Below are positions 44,101 to 54,623 of a stretch of DNA of 64,000 nucleotides, one piece after another. The notes beneath the pieces are model-generated. The model saw nothing but the letters and a program-made list of their open reading frames with translations, was not told where the DNA came from and did no database searches. The stretch comes from Thereva unica (lineage: Eukaryota > Arthropoda > Insecta > Diptera > Therevidae), in NCBI GenBank assembly GCA_949987705.1, contig OX465282.1:63981922-64045921 (forward strand), in the 5' to 3' direction. The position numbers and the translations under genes are program-made. The first letter of the stretch is position 1. Each line of letters begins with the position of its first letter.

Positions 44101-44328
44101 CATGTTGCTCGTTCCGTAATAATTGTTTTTTACGGGTGAGGTTATTAGCCTCACGCCAACCTTACTTGGAAGGGACTAGCCCGATCATATTAGCCTATCC
44201 TCTCTCATAGAATAGTTACCAGTGGCCACCGCTAGGAGGTTATGATCGCACTTCCATCAGTCCGAAATAGTTACGGCACGTGCATGTTATGCTACATGTT
44301 ATTCCCCCTATTCCGCTGATGACTGACC
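41128..44328 (-). mobile_element. RTE-clade LINE, family B, full length
   Basis: 3201 bp flanked by ACATATACAT (41118-41127 and 44329-44338), a 10-bp target duplication. The 5' UTR is about 44104-44328. One long ORF follows on the minus strand, and the 3' UTR is only ~20 bp ending in a (GAA)n tail (CTT repeats at 41128-41139 on plus). This is the best-preserved element of the window. Other copies: fragment 32822-33600 and an internally deleted derivative 56290-56796. Confidence 0.96.
41148..44096 (-). CDS. RTE-B ORF, APE endonuclease and reverse transcriptase
   Basis: 929 codons from the first Met (43937), but the same frame is open about 50-60 codons further upstream and contains LRIFSWNVRTLYRTRASKHL, the true APE N-terminus. 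The likely start, MPR at 44103, is out of frame by one base and meets TAA after six codons, so this copy has an N-terminal lesion. Domains: APE with IILGDLNAKVG, NQIDHVLIDRR and FDSDHYIV (catalytic SDH intact); a basic linker; RT with HKKGDITACTNYRGITLLS, LIDFKAAYDSI (A), GLRQGDGLACLLFNL (B) and LLAYADDIDII (C); then FTYLGSIVA, LTYASETW and a C-terminal RQRGRPNLRW. It nicks DNA and copies its RNA at the target. Confidence 0.95.
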   Translation of the reverse strand, partial: GYWNKRRRPRQRKRQNDLRIFSWNVRTLYRTRASKHLADTLSKYKADITAIQEMRWTGNGVLQKPEYDVYYSCHTKHHVLGVGFMVSKRMKPTIIGFKAINERLCSLRVRGKFKNISLINVHALTEESPDDDKEEFFELVERELNACPRYDVKIILGDLNAKVGREPIYRQYVGNHSLHENTNDNGQRVVEMAASKNLVVASTRFARKDIHKATWVSPDGATRNQIDHVLIDRRHLSGLMTVRTYRGANFDSDHYIVGMVLRERITTLKSFVSADQARINTAALRNEMARNSYGHALELALSPGDEMPGVEENWTRLKNTVISTADSILGRSRKDRNDWFDNECKLATERKNAAYRAMQQSQRTRAREENYKELRKEEKRIHRRKKEAWEKNLVCELEQYRERRPHQAREFYQRVRSMTQFTPRCTYCKDKEGNLITDPKGILERWEEHFHELLNGELTEDSEAPPISDDNAMLPPPNIEEVSRAISRLKNNKASGADGIAAELVKYGGPTLHQAIHELIVQVWEQEVMPEDWRKGILCPVHKKGDITACTNYRGITLLSTVYKIFSAILQNRMAPYARNIIGHYQCGFSPGKSTTDQIFTLRQAMEKCLEFQNSIQHLLIDFKAAYDSIARVELYKAMREFGIPNKLTRLCRLTMINVSSQVKVSGTLSRPINIYNGLRQGDGLACLLFNLALEKVIRDSGVTSRGTILHKSTQLLAYADDIDIIGRTTTAVQEAFTQIEQAAGNLGLHINESKTKYMVASSGRTPNIGPTIKVAEHEFDVVKSFTYLGSIVAADNSMEPEIRARLLKANKAYYSLSRLFKSKYLTITSKLLLYKTMVLPVLTYASETWVLSKKHSNLLGVFERKILRRIVRPVCEEGRFRRLYNDEIYERYRDIDVVKKIKLGRLRWAGHLARMSEDEPARKVLCGKTYGVRQRGRPNLRWKDGVDQDAQSLGMPNWMTSAQNRDRWREQLREARTGSRL

Positions 44329-44338
44329 ACATATACAT

Positions 44339-45945
44339 ACATGTTTATAAAAAATATTTAAGGTGTTAGGAAACCTTTGCCTATGCAAATATGTAGATCC
44401 CTGCTGTTAAGCGTTTAAGTTCGCCATCAAGAACTGCTAGAAAATTCTCAAAAGCAGTGAAAATCTATTCGATCGAAACCTAGCGAGAATTACTTCTACC
44501 TGCAGTCTCTTCACATTAGTGTCACGCGCATGATTCAATCGCTACCACCAAGGGGGAGAAACCTACCTTAATAACCCTGTCACCAGCGAGATATTTGCTG
44601 CTCACCCACATGGATCGGGCCAATGTCATTTCCAGGCCAGCCGTTTCAACAACAACAACAACATACCCATGTGCGGCCGCCTATTCAATCGACGGAGAGA
44701 TACTCGAGATCCATGATTGATGTGATTGTTAACAGTGAGTTGGCACTGTGTGCGCTCCGCTTCCAAGTAACCTTAGTAAGCTCAGCTCACGTTGAGAATA
44801 ACAGAATACAAAAAAAACAGCAACAACAACCTGTACAACATGATCGGTTCAACTAGTGTTCATGAATCTCAGGTGTTGCTCGAGGGGATCACTTGGCGGC
44901 GAAAAAGTAAGAAACAAAGAAGCACAACAAACACACAACTACAAGATGGCGCGAAGCGGTTGCAGAAGAAACTCTAGGAAAATTGACGCGATAATAGCGA
45001 TGATGGGTATTGCATACTGTTACATTGATTATGTAAGACTCGCTGATATGTACACAGTCGCGCTTATGTGGGATGAATTTTGATGTTATCCAATAAAATT
45101 TGACATAATTCAGCGCTTCTTCAATGTCGGTGACTCTCGTGTTTCGACGCTATATATGCTCGCCTCAGTAGAGAGCTTTCCGCGATAATTGCTGTATTTC
45201 GACAACACTTAACCAGTAGTTGGCAGTAATTGGTTTCGTTCATTGTGCTAAAGATATTTATGTTTCCTGAAATTTATCCAATGAAAAATATCAAAAGGCC
45301 GTCCACCAAAAGCGATATAATTTATGGGGGAGTTGGGTAAATGCATTACAATGCGCCGTTACCACTTGGTGTGTGAACTGACATCGAATCTGTCACTGGT
45401 TGCAGCGCAACGATAGCATCCAAATAGGAAGATGCCTGTTAAGTTTATGCTGTTTTAGGTGTAATAAATTCATTCACATCCAAGCGAGATTTTATTGATT
45501 AATAAATCTATTGATCATGTTTCTTCACTATTGTCACCTGCCTCTTATCTAATGAAGATCACAAGTTACACCCATGAAGGGATTTTAAATGTGGCATGCG
45601 GTTACAAATATTCAAGCTTTGAATTTTGAAACATTTCTGTCGGTTTATTTTGTTAGCGTTTTTAAGATAATATTTTTAAAGTGCCTGGAAGTTTGTTCTG
45701 GTCTTCAAATTGTTTATTTAGTCAAAATTGCATAACTCTTTATACTTTTGTGAAATAAATGGAGTTAACAATATCGATTGTACTAAATAAACGGCCCTCG
45801 TTTTATTGTGTGTACGTGGTCTTATTTTAATTTAAGTCTGTCTTTAATTCAATAAAATGCGGGGTGGGTTTGACCTTCGTTGTCCCATTACTGTGGGTTA
45901 GTATTAACGAAGACCAACTTTCTAGTATGATGAATAATGATGATT
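44339..45945. other. Unrecognised region, possibly host DNA
   Basis: A CAA-repeat stretch near 44645 gives a Gln-rich short frame (44623-44856) without a recognisable domain. A TATATAT-TCAGT arrangement near 45150 looks promoter-like but the spacing is short. A run near 45855 reads GGGTGGGTTTGACC, loosely like the HINE 3' end. No gene is claimed. Confidence 0.4.
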
Positions 45946-45954
45946 ATGAGTGAA

Positions 45955-46860
45955 TATTGAAATCAGAAAGGCAGCAAAATTACTACTACAGTACTTCAAA
46001 TATGGAAAGAGTACTTCCAAGTGCATTACAAAATGGACGAAGAAGGAACAACGACACTTCTATTATCTCCAGTAACATCAAACTTGAACGCACAGTTTAC
46101 AGAAAGCAGAACAGTTACTTTAGACGAATTAAACATTTAGTATGCAACTGTATGCAAATGTATGCAATAATGCTGGACCTAAACAAGATGGAGCAAAACA
46201 TATAGGCCTGCAAATAAATGCAGAGAGGAGCAAGATTATAATTCAGTCAAGGGTGGAAAGAAGAAGAAGAAACCACAATACCACCTGGGGGGAATATAAC
46301 TTTGAACGGGTAAACCAATTTAACTACTTGGGGTCCACAGTCAGCGAAGACAGCGATGAAACGATAGACGTACAAAAAAGAATAAACGCCGCGAACAGAA
46401 CCTACTTCTCACTACTGCCAGTAGTGAAATATAGAAACATCCACAGAAAAACAAAAATAAGAATCTACAAAACCATTTTACGTACTGTAGCTACGTATGG
46501 ATGTGAAGCATGGAGTATCTCCCAGAAATCCGCAGACAAGGTGGATATATTTGAGAGGAAGGTTATCCGAAGGATATACGGCCCATCAATGAACACAATG
46601 CATGGAGAATACGCTACAATCACGAATTGTACGACTTATACAAAGTGTGGAAACTTTCGACCCTTGCCAAGCTACTACGTTGGGCCGATCATGTCCAAAG
46701 AATGGATGACTCGAGGATACCAAAAAAAGCCCTGTATCTACTATCAGATGGCAAAAGACCAACACAAGAAACTGGAGGCAAACTCTGGAGCAGAGAGACG
46801 TCTGGAGGAAGACGCTGATGGAAGCCAAGGCTCGAATTGGGATGTAGAGCCATCGAAGAA
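45955..46860 (+). pseudogene. RTE-clade RT remnant (family C)
   Basis: Starts with TTVLQIWKEYFQVHYKMDEE (linker before RT, near 45980), then jumps by deletion to the post-catalytic part: LQINAERSKIIIQSR, FERVNQFNYLGSTVSED, RINAANRTYFSL, TYGCEAWSISQKSADKVDIF and ERKVIRRIYGP. After a frameshift near 46625 it continues with LYKVWKLSTLAKLLRWADHV and QRMDDSRIPKKAL in another frame. The catalytic RT motifs are missing. It is related to, but different from, families A and B. Confidence 0.88.
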
Positions 46861-47214
46861 GATTCCTAACGGGCCTTTCTTCCTCGACGTCGTCATATAT
46901 CTTTTGTTAGCACGACCTAACCTCCTCCGTATTCCAGACGGTGCTTTCCTCAGCCTATTATTGCCAGGCTCGGTTCCGCACCTCGTTCGACATATCCAAT
47001 CCATAGTAATCTGTTTATTTTAATAATATGACAATGTTTCTAATTTTACTGATTTCTACAGGCGCTACAGCCCAACTTAAGCCTGACCTTCTCTAATCTT
47101 TCCCCCAGTCTTTTCGATTTCTGGCCGAAGTTATCTATTTCGATATGTGTAGTAGTATTTCCGCATCTGCTAAAACCACATCCTTCACTAACTCCACTGG
47201 TATACTCCATATAC
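46861..47214. other. Unrecognised, partly LINE-derived 3' flank
   Basis: The frames at 46586-47023 run out here without further motif. The stretch to 47214 shows no gene. Confidence 0.4.
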
Positions 47215-47620
47215 CGTTAGATCCACGGCGGCCGTCTCAAGGTGGCGGATTAACATTTTATTCACTACCCCTTCAACATGGTATGGTATGATAATTAGAA
47301 TACAATAAGCAATATAGTATACTCAATATACCGTTAGATCCATGGCGGCTGCCTCAAGTCATTTTTTCACAACACCCAAAACATGGGTACCAAAGGAAAA
47401 AATGTGATAAGTAGAATATAATAAGCTATATAACGTCATTATAAATTCAACATGGTGGCCAACACAAACTGGTGGATTACCTAATTCTTCAAAAGAACCT
47501 CGACATGGTTATCAAATGAAAGTACATGCCATGTAAAATAAAATAAACTATGTCTCCTTCTTTGAAGGCGTTAATTGAAAATTGTGTACCGGTATTGGAA
47601 TGCACAGAAACTACAGGTAC
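47215..47620 (-). repeat. Dispersed GATACCCAT repeat copy (minus strand)
   Basis: Tandemly repeated words TTAGATCCAYGGCGGC (47217, 47335) and ATGG-TA-C-AAATGAAA (near 47505) are degraded mirror copies of the GATACCCAT family, repeated two to three times. Confidence 0.5.
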
Positions 47621-47963
47621 AGGCACATTTACTCGTATGTAAGAGCAATAATAGTTGCGAGTACTCACGAATGAAAGTAGTAGAAATGCTGGAAAAAAGA
47701 GACGCGGCTATTATTGAAATTAAAATCATATAAAATAAATTTAGCTTACTTCTTCATTTAATTTCTCAGGAAATTAGAAATTAAACAGATTAATTATTAT
47801 ATTATTTCTAGATTTAGGTAACAATTTTCCGCGTGTATCTGTCATAATATCATCAAGATGTTCAAAATCGATTGCAAAATTTCACACACAAGACTAATAG
47901 AAATAATAATACTATTTGTATTTCAAGAAAGTACACAAGATTTACATCTTTTTGAGTACATAT
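47621..47963. other. AT-rich sequence, nothing recognised
   Basis: No gene seen. Confidence 0.45.
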
Positions 47964-48235
47964 TTAAGTAGAATATAAACAAAAAAAGAACCATAAGATT
48001 AAAATTATAATTAAAATTAAAACTAGAAAAATAGTTGAGTTATAATTAAGATTGAAGTGGGAAGTTATAGAGGTAGTGAGAGAAATAAAGAGAGTGCTAG
48101 TGAGAAGAAGAAGATAGAAAAAGAAATCTTTTTTACTGTATGTTGTGGCTGTGCTCATTCTCTGAATGTGGTTTGGAAGATAATTCCAGATTCTGAAAGT
48201 ATACACAAAAAAGGAACGACTACCAATTAGGGAAG
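47964..48235 (-). pseudogene. LINE C-terminal fragment (family F, 3' part)
   Basis: The minus strand reads LPLIGSRSFFVYTFRIWNYL and PNHIQRMSTATT, the C-terminal block of a Jockey/CR1-group ORF2. The open frame then runs into low-complexity hydrophobic sequence, which is 3' UTR. It probably belongs with the RT at 49245-50195, being the far side of an insertion. Confidence 0.7.
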
Positions 48236-49244
48236 TGTTTTTTTTTTGTGGTAAGATGAACCTTAGGAGTCACCCTTTGCACTACTAGTCCGTCATGTCT
48301 TACAAGTCATGGTGCAATGTATAGTAGTAAGCTTGATCTGAAGGAAAGATAAAATAGGATAGGCTGGGATTCTGGAGGGTACATGAGTAGATGTCGATGA
48401 ACTTGCGTTTGAGCTCTGAGATGTTATATGAGCTCGGAAACACCGACTGCGGAAGAGAGTTCCACAATCGGGTTGTTCTATTTATAAAAGAACTGCTAAA
48501 CCGTAATGTGTAGATTCTAGATATTTATTTCATCAACCTTCTATTGATTGTTGTCTCGATAATTTGATGGGTTGAGGAAGAGGTACAATTCTTCGTAATG
48601 GAAGTTATCAAGGACCAGAAGTTTTTGCTGCCTACGTGGGTGTTGAGGATCTTACTTCTCAACTTGTCGTCAAATGACGCTTTGACCTTCCTGGTGATGG
48701 AATTACAGAATTACAATTACATGGAATTAGTTTCTCGACTTGATATACTCACGCCGAAGTGATTCGTTGGGCGAACGTCTGTACGCTCTATAAGGACTTC
48801 CTTAACTTGAATTGCGTTCCTACATTCCCCATTGAACCATCTGTTTGGCCTAGGCTTTATAGATATGGTAGAATGAGGAATGAACAAACACATTCCTGCC
48901 CGTATTATTTTAGAAATACAGGAAGCGGGATAGTTCGCACTGGCACTGCGGTAACACAAATTCCAGTCGGTGGCTTGGAAAAAGCGAATAAGTCCCAGCC
49001 ACTTGGCTTTCCCATAGTGCCAGACAGTTTTTTTAGGAACTGCGTTGGTTGGGGAAGAAGTTGGATATGGGAAATCAGCGCTGACTAGTTTGTGGTCCGA
49101 GTTACCAAGGGATGAGCTAACTTTATCGGCGTATCGAGTTGGATGAGAAGTAAACAATAGGTCAACCAGATAGGTTTCGTGACCTTCAACGTCAACGTTG
49201 CACAGTTCACGATTTGGTGCAAATTATTTGTGTGAGCATCAATC
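48236..49244 (-). pseudogene. Internally deleted family D LINE, nested in family F
   Basis: The minus strand reads VDLLFTSHPTRYADKVSSSL and GNSDHKLVSADF (end of the APE domain, about 49170-49070, SDH intact). Then PRPNRWFNGECRNAI, SFDDKLRSKILNTHVGSKNF, THQIIETTINRRLMK and YLES follow (RT motif region, ~48560-48520). A deletion then leads straight to SFINRTTRLWNSL and the 3' UTR word AGGAGTCACCCTTTG shared with 17879. A T run at 48238-48247 marks the poly(A) tail. It splits the family F LINE, so it is younger. Confidence 0.8.
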
Positions 49245-50195
49245 AGGAATGTGATGGATCTCAAGGGCTACAAAAGAAAGAGGAAGTCAGAAAGGTAACA
49301 GGGGCTTTAAAGCCATGAGATCGAGGAATTGAAAGACGTCACAGCCCAGTAAGGAATTTTGGACATATGTTCAGATCTTCTCATAAGAAAAAGGAACCTG
49401 ATAAAATCATTAAATGCCACTCTAAGACGCTAACGGCAGGAAGAATCAAAGGAAATATACACCAGCGAGCCTTAACGGAAATGAGGAAACCAAGAGATTT
49501 AATAGTTTGGTTCGAATAGTCGGGGATAATATACTGCCATGTAGCCATAGTTTACGAGGTGTGCCATAGATCTTAGAGATCTGCAGTGAGACATGATTGT
49601 AGCAGGAGAGTTTGGAATTGACAACAATAGGTACTCAAGTTTTTGGCACAGTCAACGATTGGAAGGGAAACATTATTAAGTAGAAGAGGGAAACTATCCG
49701 GGGACCAAGCGACGAATAAGGAAAATTACTTGCGATTTAATTGGATTTAATTTAAGGCTATTACTCGAACTCTATTCGTTTATTTGAGACAAGGTGCTAT
49801 TGAGTTCAGACACACAATCTTCAACTTGATTATGAGGACAAGAGGTATGTATATAGCTGGAGATCAACAGCATATAAATAAAAAGAGCAGCGACGGATAA
49901 CAGAAGGATCATTAATATAGAGGGAGAACAGCAAAGGACAAAGAACCGAACCCTGCGGCACACCTGCAGGAAGTAAAATTATTATGCCGAACACACTGAG
50001 CTCTATTAGAGAAAAGAGAAGAGAAAAGACGAACAGAAGATGAGGAAAAGTGATACCGTTGACTAAGTTTATGGAGCAGATGCGAGTAAACTACAGAGTC
50101 GAATGCTTTGGAGAAGTCAAGAAGAAATAGTATTGCAATATCACCTTGATCAAGGGCGGAACGAAGATCGAAGGACGAAAAAACGTGCATGCGCG
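49245..50195 (-). pseudogene. LINE reverse transcriptase (family F, 5' part), decayed
   Basis: Minus strand: ALDQGDIAILFLLDFSKAFD (motif A) and HLLHKLSQRYHFSSSSVRLF at 50150-50030. A frameshift follows, then a damaged motif B (GSVLCPLLFSLYIND in another frame), YAVDLQLYTYLLSS (YxDD lost), and thumb-like sequence to about 49300. It is 5'-truncated near 50195. Its C-terminus is probably 47964-48235. Confidence 0.8.
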
Positions 50196-51832
50196 CGTCC
50201 CACGTTTTTTCGTTTTAAATCTATCTGTATGGTGTTAGGAGTATGCATGAGTGTCTATATCTCTATGGGGCTAGGAGAAATTATTTTAAACTTTTTTTTT
50301 CGTCTTAAAAACGTGGCATATTAAAAAGTTTTATTATCTAATAATTTTTTGAAATTCAATTACTATTATTTTAAGCACCCCATTTTTTGAGTTATCAGAA
50401 ATTGTCATATTTCAAAGTATAAAATCATTATAATATTTATCCAAATAAAAAATTCCCTTTAATATGAAATGCCACAATTTGCTTATCTATAAATGCCAAC
50501 TTTAAACCTTTTCTTTCCCGCCATAAACCAGTTAGTAAACGCTATAATTAATACCGTTTTAGTAAAAAAAATATAAGTTTTGTTAATTAAAAAAAAGTGT
50601 TAAAAATCACACCTGTTCAATTCTGCTTACAACAAATTTTAATCTCCAAATTTATTTCGCAATAATTAAAAAAGTCAAACGTCACCCTCATAAAAGAAAA
50701 CCATTAATTAGCGAAGATTAATTATCCTATGAATAGCATTATTCTTCCCTAAACTGCTATTTTCTAACTGAAGGTGCTAAAATTCTATCTACATTTTAAT
50801 TTATTACGCACCAATCAGAATCGGTTATGTTTTCTAGTCGATTAAATTGCATCAATTCCTGAAAGGAACTAACGAACCATATAATCGCGGCCAATCAAAA
50901 GCTGCCAGTTTATCAAAACAACTACTATTAACATAACAAATGCCAACTATAGCAGCAAAAAATTATCAATCAGGTGCTCTATATTATCCCCGAGAAACCA
51001 GATTCATTAGAATAACAAAGTCAGTCCCAGTCGAAGATAAATGTAAAAATGTCAGTATCGTACTCATTATTTAATGACAAATTTACGACAGCAAAAGTCT
51101 CCGGCTATCGAATACTCGAGATGTGGTATTTCAGTGCCACACTTTGGTAGCTGGATATCCGGTTTTTAGCGCTTACCGTCAATTTATATTCATTCACGAA
51201 AAACGCGAAGAAAAAAATATTTGGTATCCAGTTCGATATCAGATCGCCGATCGTGACTGGTAATATTTTTAGAAGCTAAAAGTTTGATCTTTTCATATTT
51301 CGTGTTTTTTGTTATTCAAATGCCAAACGTAATATGCTAGTCGGTCTTAAATTATGCTTTTATTCGGTAGAACAGGTGTAAATAGGTTAATAATATATTT
51401 TTTGCAAAAAAGCGACAGTTTTTGAGTGAAAAACAAGGCGCAAAATGATTAGCGATTTGGGGATTGTTAATTAGGAATCAACGATTATATTATTTCAGTA
51501 ATGACCGCAGCATAATTCGGATTTATTTGCATAAATTAAATTTAACACGGACTTTAAAAACAAGATTGAAAAATGTTTTTAGATTTTGACTTGCACATTG
51601 TACTAAAAGTATTTTACGTTTGTAGAAGTGTGTAAAAATTTAATTTGTGCAAAAAAAGATTGCTTTCCTCATTTTAATTCACTTTTCATCAATCAATATC
51701 TGCGCGTCACTTATTTAATTACGCTTAATGGATGGAAAAATATTTTAAGTTTACAATCTTTCCAATCCCCTGCTCTGGAGTTTTCAAAGGTAATCTTTGC
51801 AGGGTATCTACATACATTGGTATTACTTAAAC
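50196..51832. other. Unrecognised region, possibly host DNA
   Basis: About 1.6 kb of AT-rich sequence with no repeat partner. At 51049 a 34-codon frame (MSVSYSLFNDKF...) follows a TATATTAT (50980) and TCAGTC (51021), suggestive of a core promoter but with poor spacing. I do not call a gene. Confidence 0.4.
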
Positions 51833-52152
51833 CAGGGATTCTCGACCTTTTTGAACCCACGTACCCCTTTTTGTATATCATTAACTATGCGTACCCCAAG
51901 TTTGCCGATAGCCCAGCGCTGCTCTCCCTGTCTTTGACCAACAAAGTGTTCCACATTTGGTCACTAGTGTTCCAAAATACTACAGCCACAAATGCAGTAG
52001 TAACGAGCGTCGTGTTTGCTGGCTGCAAATAAATGATTATTCAAGAAATTGTAACAGTTATGTATATTCTACCATGTATCTAGCGTACCCCTTATATATT
52101 TTCGCGTACCCTCAAGGGGCGTACCTGCCGTACCACCAGTTGAGAAACACTG
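51833..52152. mobile_element. hAT-type MITE
   Basis: Ends CAGGGATTCTCGACC at the left and CAGTGTTTCTCAACTGG read inward from the right, with inner GTACCCC words in both halves. ACTTAAAC (51825-51832) and ACTTAAAG (52153-52160) flank it, an 8-bp target duplication with one mismatch. The CAG-x-G-x-TTCTC-x-AC end and 8-bp duplication are hAT (Charlie-like) hallmarks. It is non-coding; overlapping short frames are artefacts. Confidence 0.9.
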
Positions 52153-52193
52153 ACTTAAAGTATTAAAGTTCTACCGCATAATCTAGGTTTAGA

Positions 52194-52690
52194 CGGGTGA
52201 GTCATTCCATATAAAATCAACCAATGGTTTGGACCTCACCACCTCCGATTGTTATAATTTTTTTATATTTGTTCTTCTGGTGGAAACTAAGAAACAGCAA
52301 TTTTCGAGATTTTTTAGAATTGTATTTTTTTAGTTATAAATTTTCAAAAAACCGATAATCGCAAAATTTTGATAAATTTTGAAATCTTTAAATTGCTCTA
52401 TTTTAAAAACTATTTGACATAGAAAGCTGAAAGTAGCACCAATTTCTTCTGCTTTAATAAGGCTTTAATTTGATATACAGTATTTTTAGTAAGATTAAAA
52501 CTTTTCCGGCATTTTGAAAATTTTCTTTTTGAAATATCTCAAAATAATTGTTTTTCAAAATTTTGAAAAAATTATATTTTATGCCTACACACTTAACGTA
52601 CATATAAAGCCAAAACTTTGGATGGGACGACATTGGGATCATATTGAAATAATTTTTTAGGTACATGAAGAGTTCAACGAACGAACTATA
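52194..52690. repeat. Dispersed repeat, GTCATTCCATATMAAATCAACC family
   Basis: Starts GAGTCATTCCATATAAAATC and continues AACCAA. The same word occurs at 62610 (GGGTCATTCCATATCAAATC, AACCAA). The rest (to ~52690) is AT-rich with stacked TTTTGAAAATTT-type words. No ORF. Confidence 0.5.
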
Positions 52691-52993
52691 AAAAAACCTT
52701 TACTGCGGTAGAGCTGAAACCCACCACTGATAATTTCGCCTTTTACTAATTTGAATGTGGGGAATTCAACAAAAATAAAGTCAACTCTCTAACTTGATCG
52801 GAAACTACCCCCACGACAACCCTTGTTACTAAAATTTAGTATTTCCTGCGTGCTTTTGAAAGCACCCCATCCCCAACCAACAATTTTTTAGCTTTCTTTT
52901 TCATGATGCGCCATTTATTCACCTTCAATTTTCGCATTAAGTGAAACTAAAATTTTAGGTAACACCGTCGAATGAATGCCAAAGTAGGAACAT
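52691..52993. other. Unrecognised spacer
   Basis: No gene or repeat partner seen. Confidence 0.4.
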
Positions 52994-53790
52994 AGTCTAT
53001 TGATTATGTCATATGGAAAGGAACTAAAACGTTCCCGGGGTGGGGTTTTATTGCAGGAATCGATGGATCATTTAAGAAGAAAAAACCGCGGAGTGCTATT
53101 AAATTAGAGGGTGGAAATTGGAGATAGGGGTCAAAATGGACCCTTTTTAGTTTTTGCAATATATCTCGCAAACAAAGCAAAATTTCGACATACATTATAT
53201 GAAATTTTTTGTAGAGAATTAAATTTCCCATAGAAATGGCTTATTTAAAAAAATTTAGAAGATTTTTGTTTATGTCAAAAATGTTGAAACAAAAAAAAAA
53301 GAGAAAATTTCGATATTTTTTTTGTTTTTTGCTTTTTTGACTATATCTTTTTTTGGGTCAGAGATGGGTATAGGTATTGCTTTTTAAAAAAGAAAATAAA
53401 CAAAATTTACTTTAAAATGCCGGGTCGTTTTGGATAAAAATTGGCTGAAATATGGCCACGCGGACATAACTTTTTTAATCTTTTATACAACCATTGCCTT
53501 CATTCTCATATTGGTGAAAAATAAAAGTGCTATACAACTGCAAACCCATATGGACACTTTTTTATGTGAAAATCTAACTGAAGTAGAAATAAATTCTGCA
53601 TCAGAATATATTGTACTTCTCTGTTTGGGGCAAAGTTAAACATGACCCTAAGCAACTGTCGCTTCCGGAAGCACTCCGCGGTTTTTTCTGCTTAAATGAT
53701 CCATTGAACGATTCCTGCAATAAAACCCCCTGAACGTCTTAGTTCCTTAATTAATGCCCTGTTTTTTAAGACATAATCAATAGACTACAA
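52994..53790. mobile_element. TIR element with two-part inverted ends
   Basis: The outer ends TAGTCTATTGATTATGTC (left) and its exact mirror (right, to about 53791) enclose a second, longer inverted pair that starts AAGGAACTAAAACGTTC at the left and runs ~75 bp through GGTTTTATTGCAGGAATCG and TTAAGAAGAAAAAACCGCGG. A half copy lies at 24330-24835. It contains long A/T homopolymer tracts and no transposase. Confidence 0.8.
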
Positions 53791-53894
53791 GAAGAGGAGT
53801 TCCTAGGAGTGATATGAAAGCATAGCCTACACAGCGCTACCAGTGACAATGGCAGTAGATTGATCGATCTTGCAAGCTGAAACTCACTAGTAGT

Positions 53895-54400
53895 AAGTTC
53901 AACAGTGGATGCTGTCTATCGGTTCCCTTTAGTGGATTTTGGAACTAATGGACATGTTTCTGATGGTGTTCTTCAGAATATGAAATTTTATGAAAAGTTA
54001 GAGGGAAAAGAGCTCAAACTTCCAAAGACATGCAATTTTACGGAAAATTTCGAAAAGGTTTGTTACGTTTTTGTGGCTAACGCCTCTTGCTATTTATTAT
54101 GAAGCCTTTTCGACAAGCGCAACTAGTAAAGAAATGTACAACTAATGCATTTCCAGAACAAGACACGTTGTTGAAAATAGTTTTGGAATCCTTGCATCCA
54201 GATTTTGTATATTTTATACTCAAATTAATTTGGAATCAGAGAACATAACAAAAGTGGTGAAGGCAACAAGTGCATTGCATAATTTTTTGATGGAACATCA
54301 ATCAACCTTTTACGCTTCCCCAAACAGTACCTATCAGGAGAATTTCGATGTGGCTTCAATGCTTTTAAGGTTTGTCGTAGCTTCGTCTATTGCCGGTACT
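53895..54400 (+). pseudogene. PIF/Harbinger transposase, C-terminal half
   Basis: Reads AVYRFPLVDFGTNGHVSDG, VLQNMKFYEKLEGKELKLP, YVFVANAS (family YVFVADDAF), then in other frames LMKPFRQAQL, VVENSFGILASRFCIFYTQI, NLESENITKVVKATSALHNF and LMEH. These are the known C-terminal Harbinger motifs (DxGxxGxxSDGxxF, VPYVFVGDxAF, RRxVENxFGILxxRFxIF, LHNFL). The catalytic Glu of VENSFG is present. A 1-2-base slip between blocks breaks the frame. No TIRs were located. It is not necessarily the partner of 10510-10890. Confidence 0.93.
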
Positions 54401-54444
54401 TTCATTAGCAGTACCAGCATCACTATAGTTATTGGGAAGTGCGT

Positions 54445-54595
54445 ATCCTTTTAGTTGGTTCACATCACTTTCATTATCGTGGTCTCTATCCAGTAGCTCT
54501 TTAAAATTCTCACTCCATCTTTTTAAGACTTTGTTTTTGTCTCAAGATATTACCAAGATTCTCCTTATATATCGTTACTCTGGGTTTAAACTCTA
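54445..54595 (-). pseudogene. Short RTE linker fragment
   Basis: Minus strand, across frames: SLKRWSENFKELLDRDHDNE. This matches the ILxRWxEHFxELLN segment found just before the RT domain of RTE elements (LERWEEHFHELLNGE in family B). Very short; family uncertain. Confidence 0.55.
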
Positions 54596-54623
54596 TACGT
54601 TATTATTTTAATGTATCAAAAAA

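Noticed and set aside
44623..44856. Gln-rich protein-coding exon
   Set aside because: The Gln run comes from a CAA microsatellite. The rest has no domain, conserved neighbour or splice context that I can support.
45150..45170. Core promoter TATATAT...TCAGT
   Set aside because: Spacing is about 16-18 bases, too short, and there is no downstream gene.
50980..51153. TATA box, initiator and a 34-codon gene
   Set aside because: TATATTAT to TCAGTC spacing is about 40 bases, longer than usual, and the short frame has no recognisable product.
51628..52032. 134-codon plus-strand frame
   Set aside because: It runs across the left end of the hAT-type MITE and has no motif.
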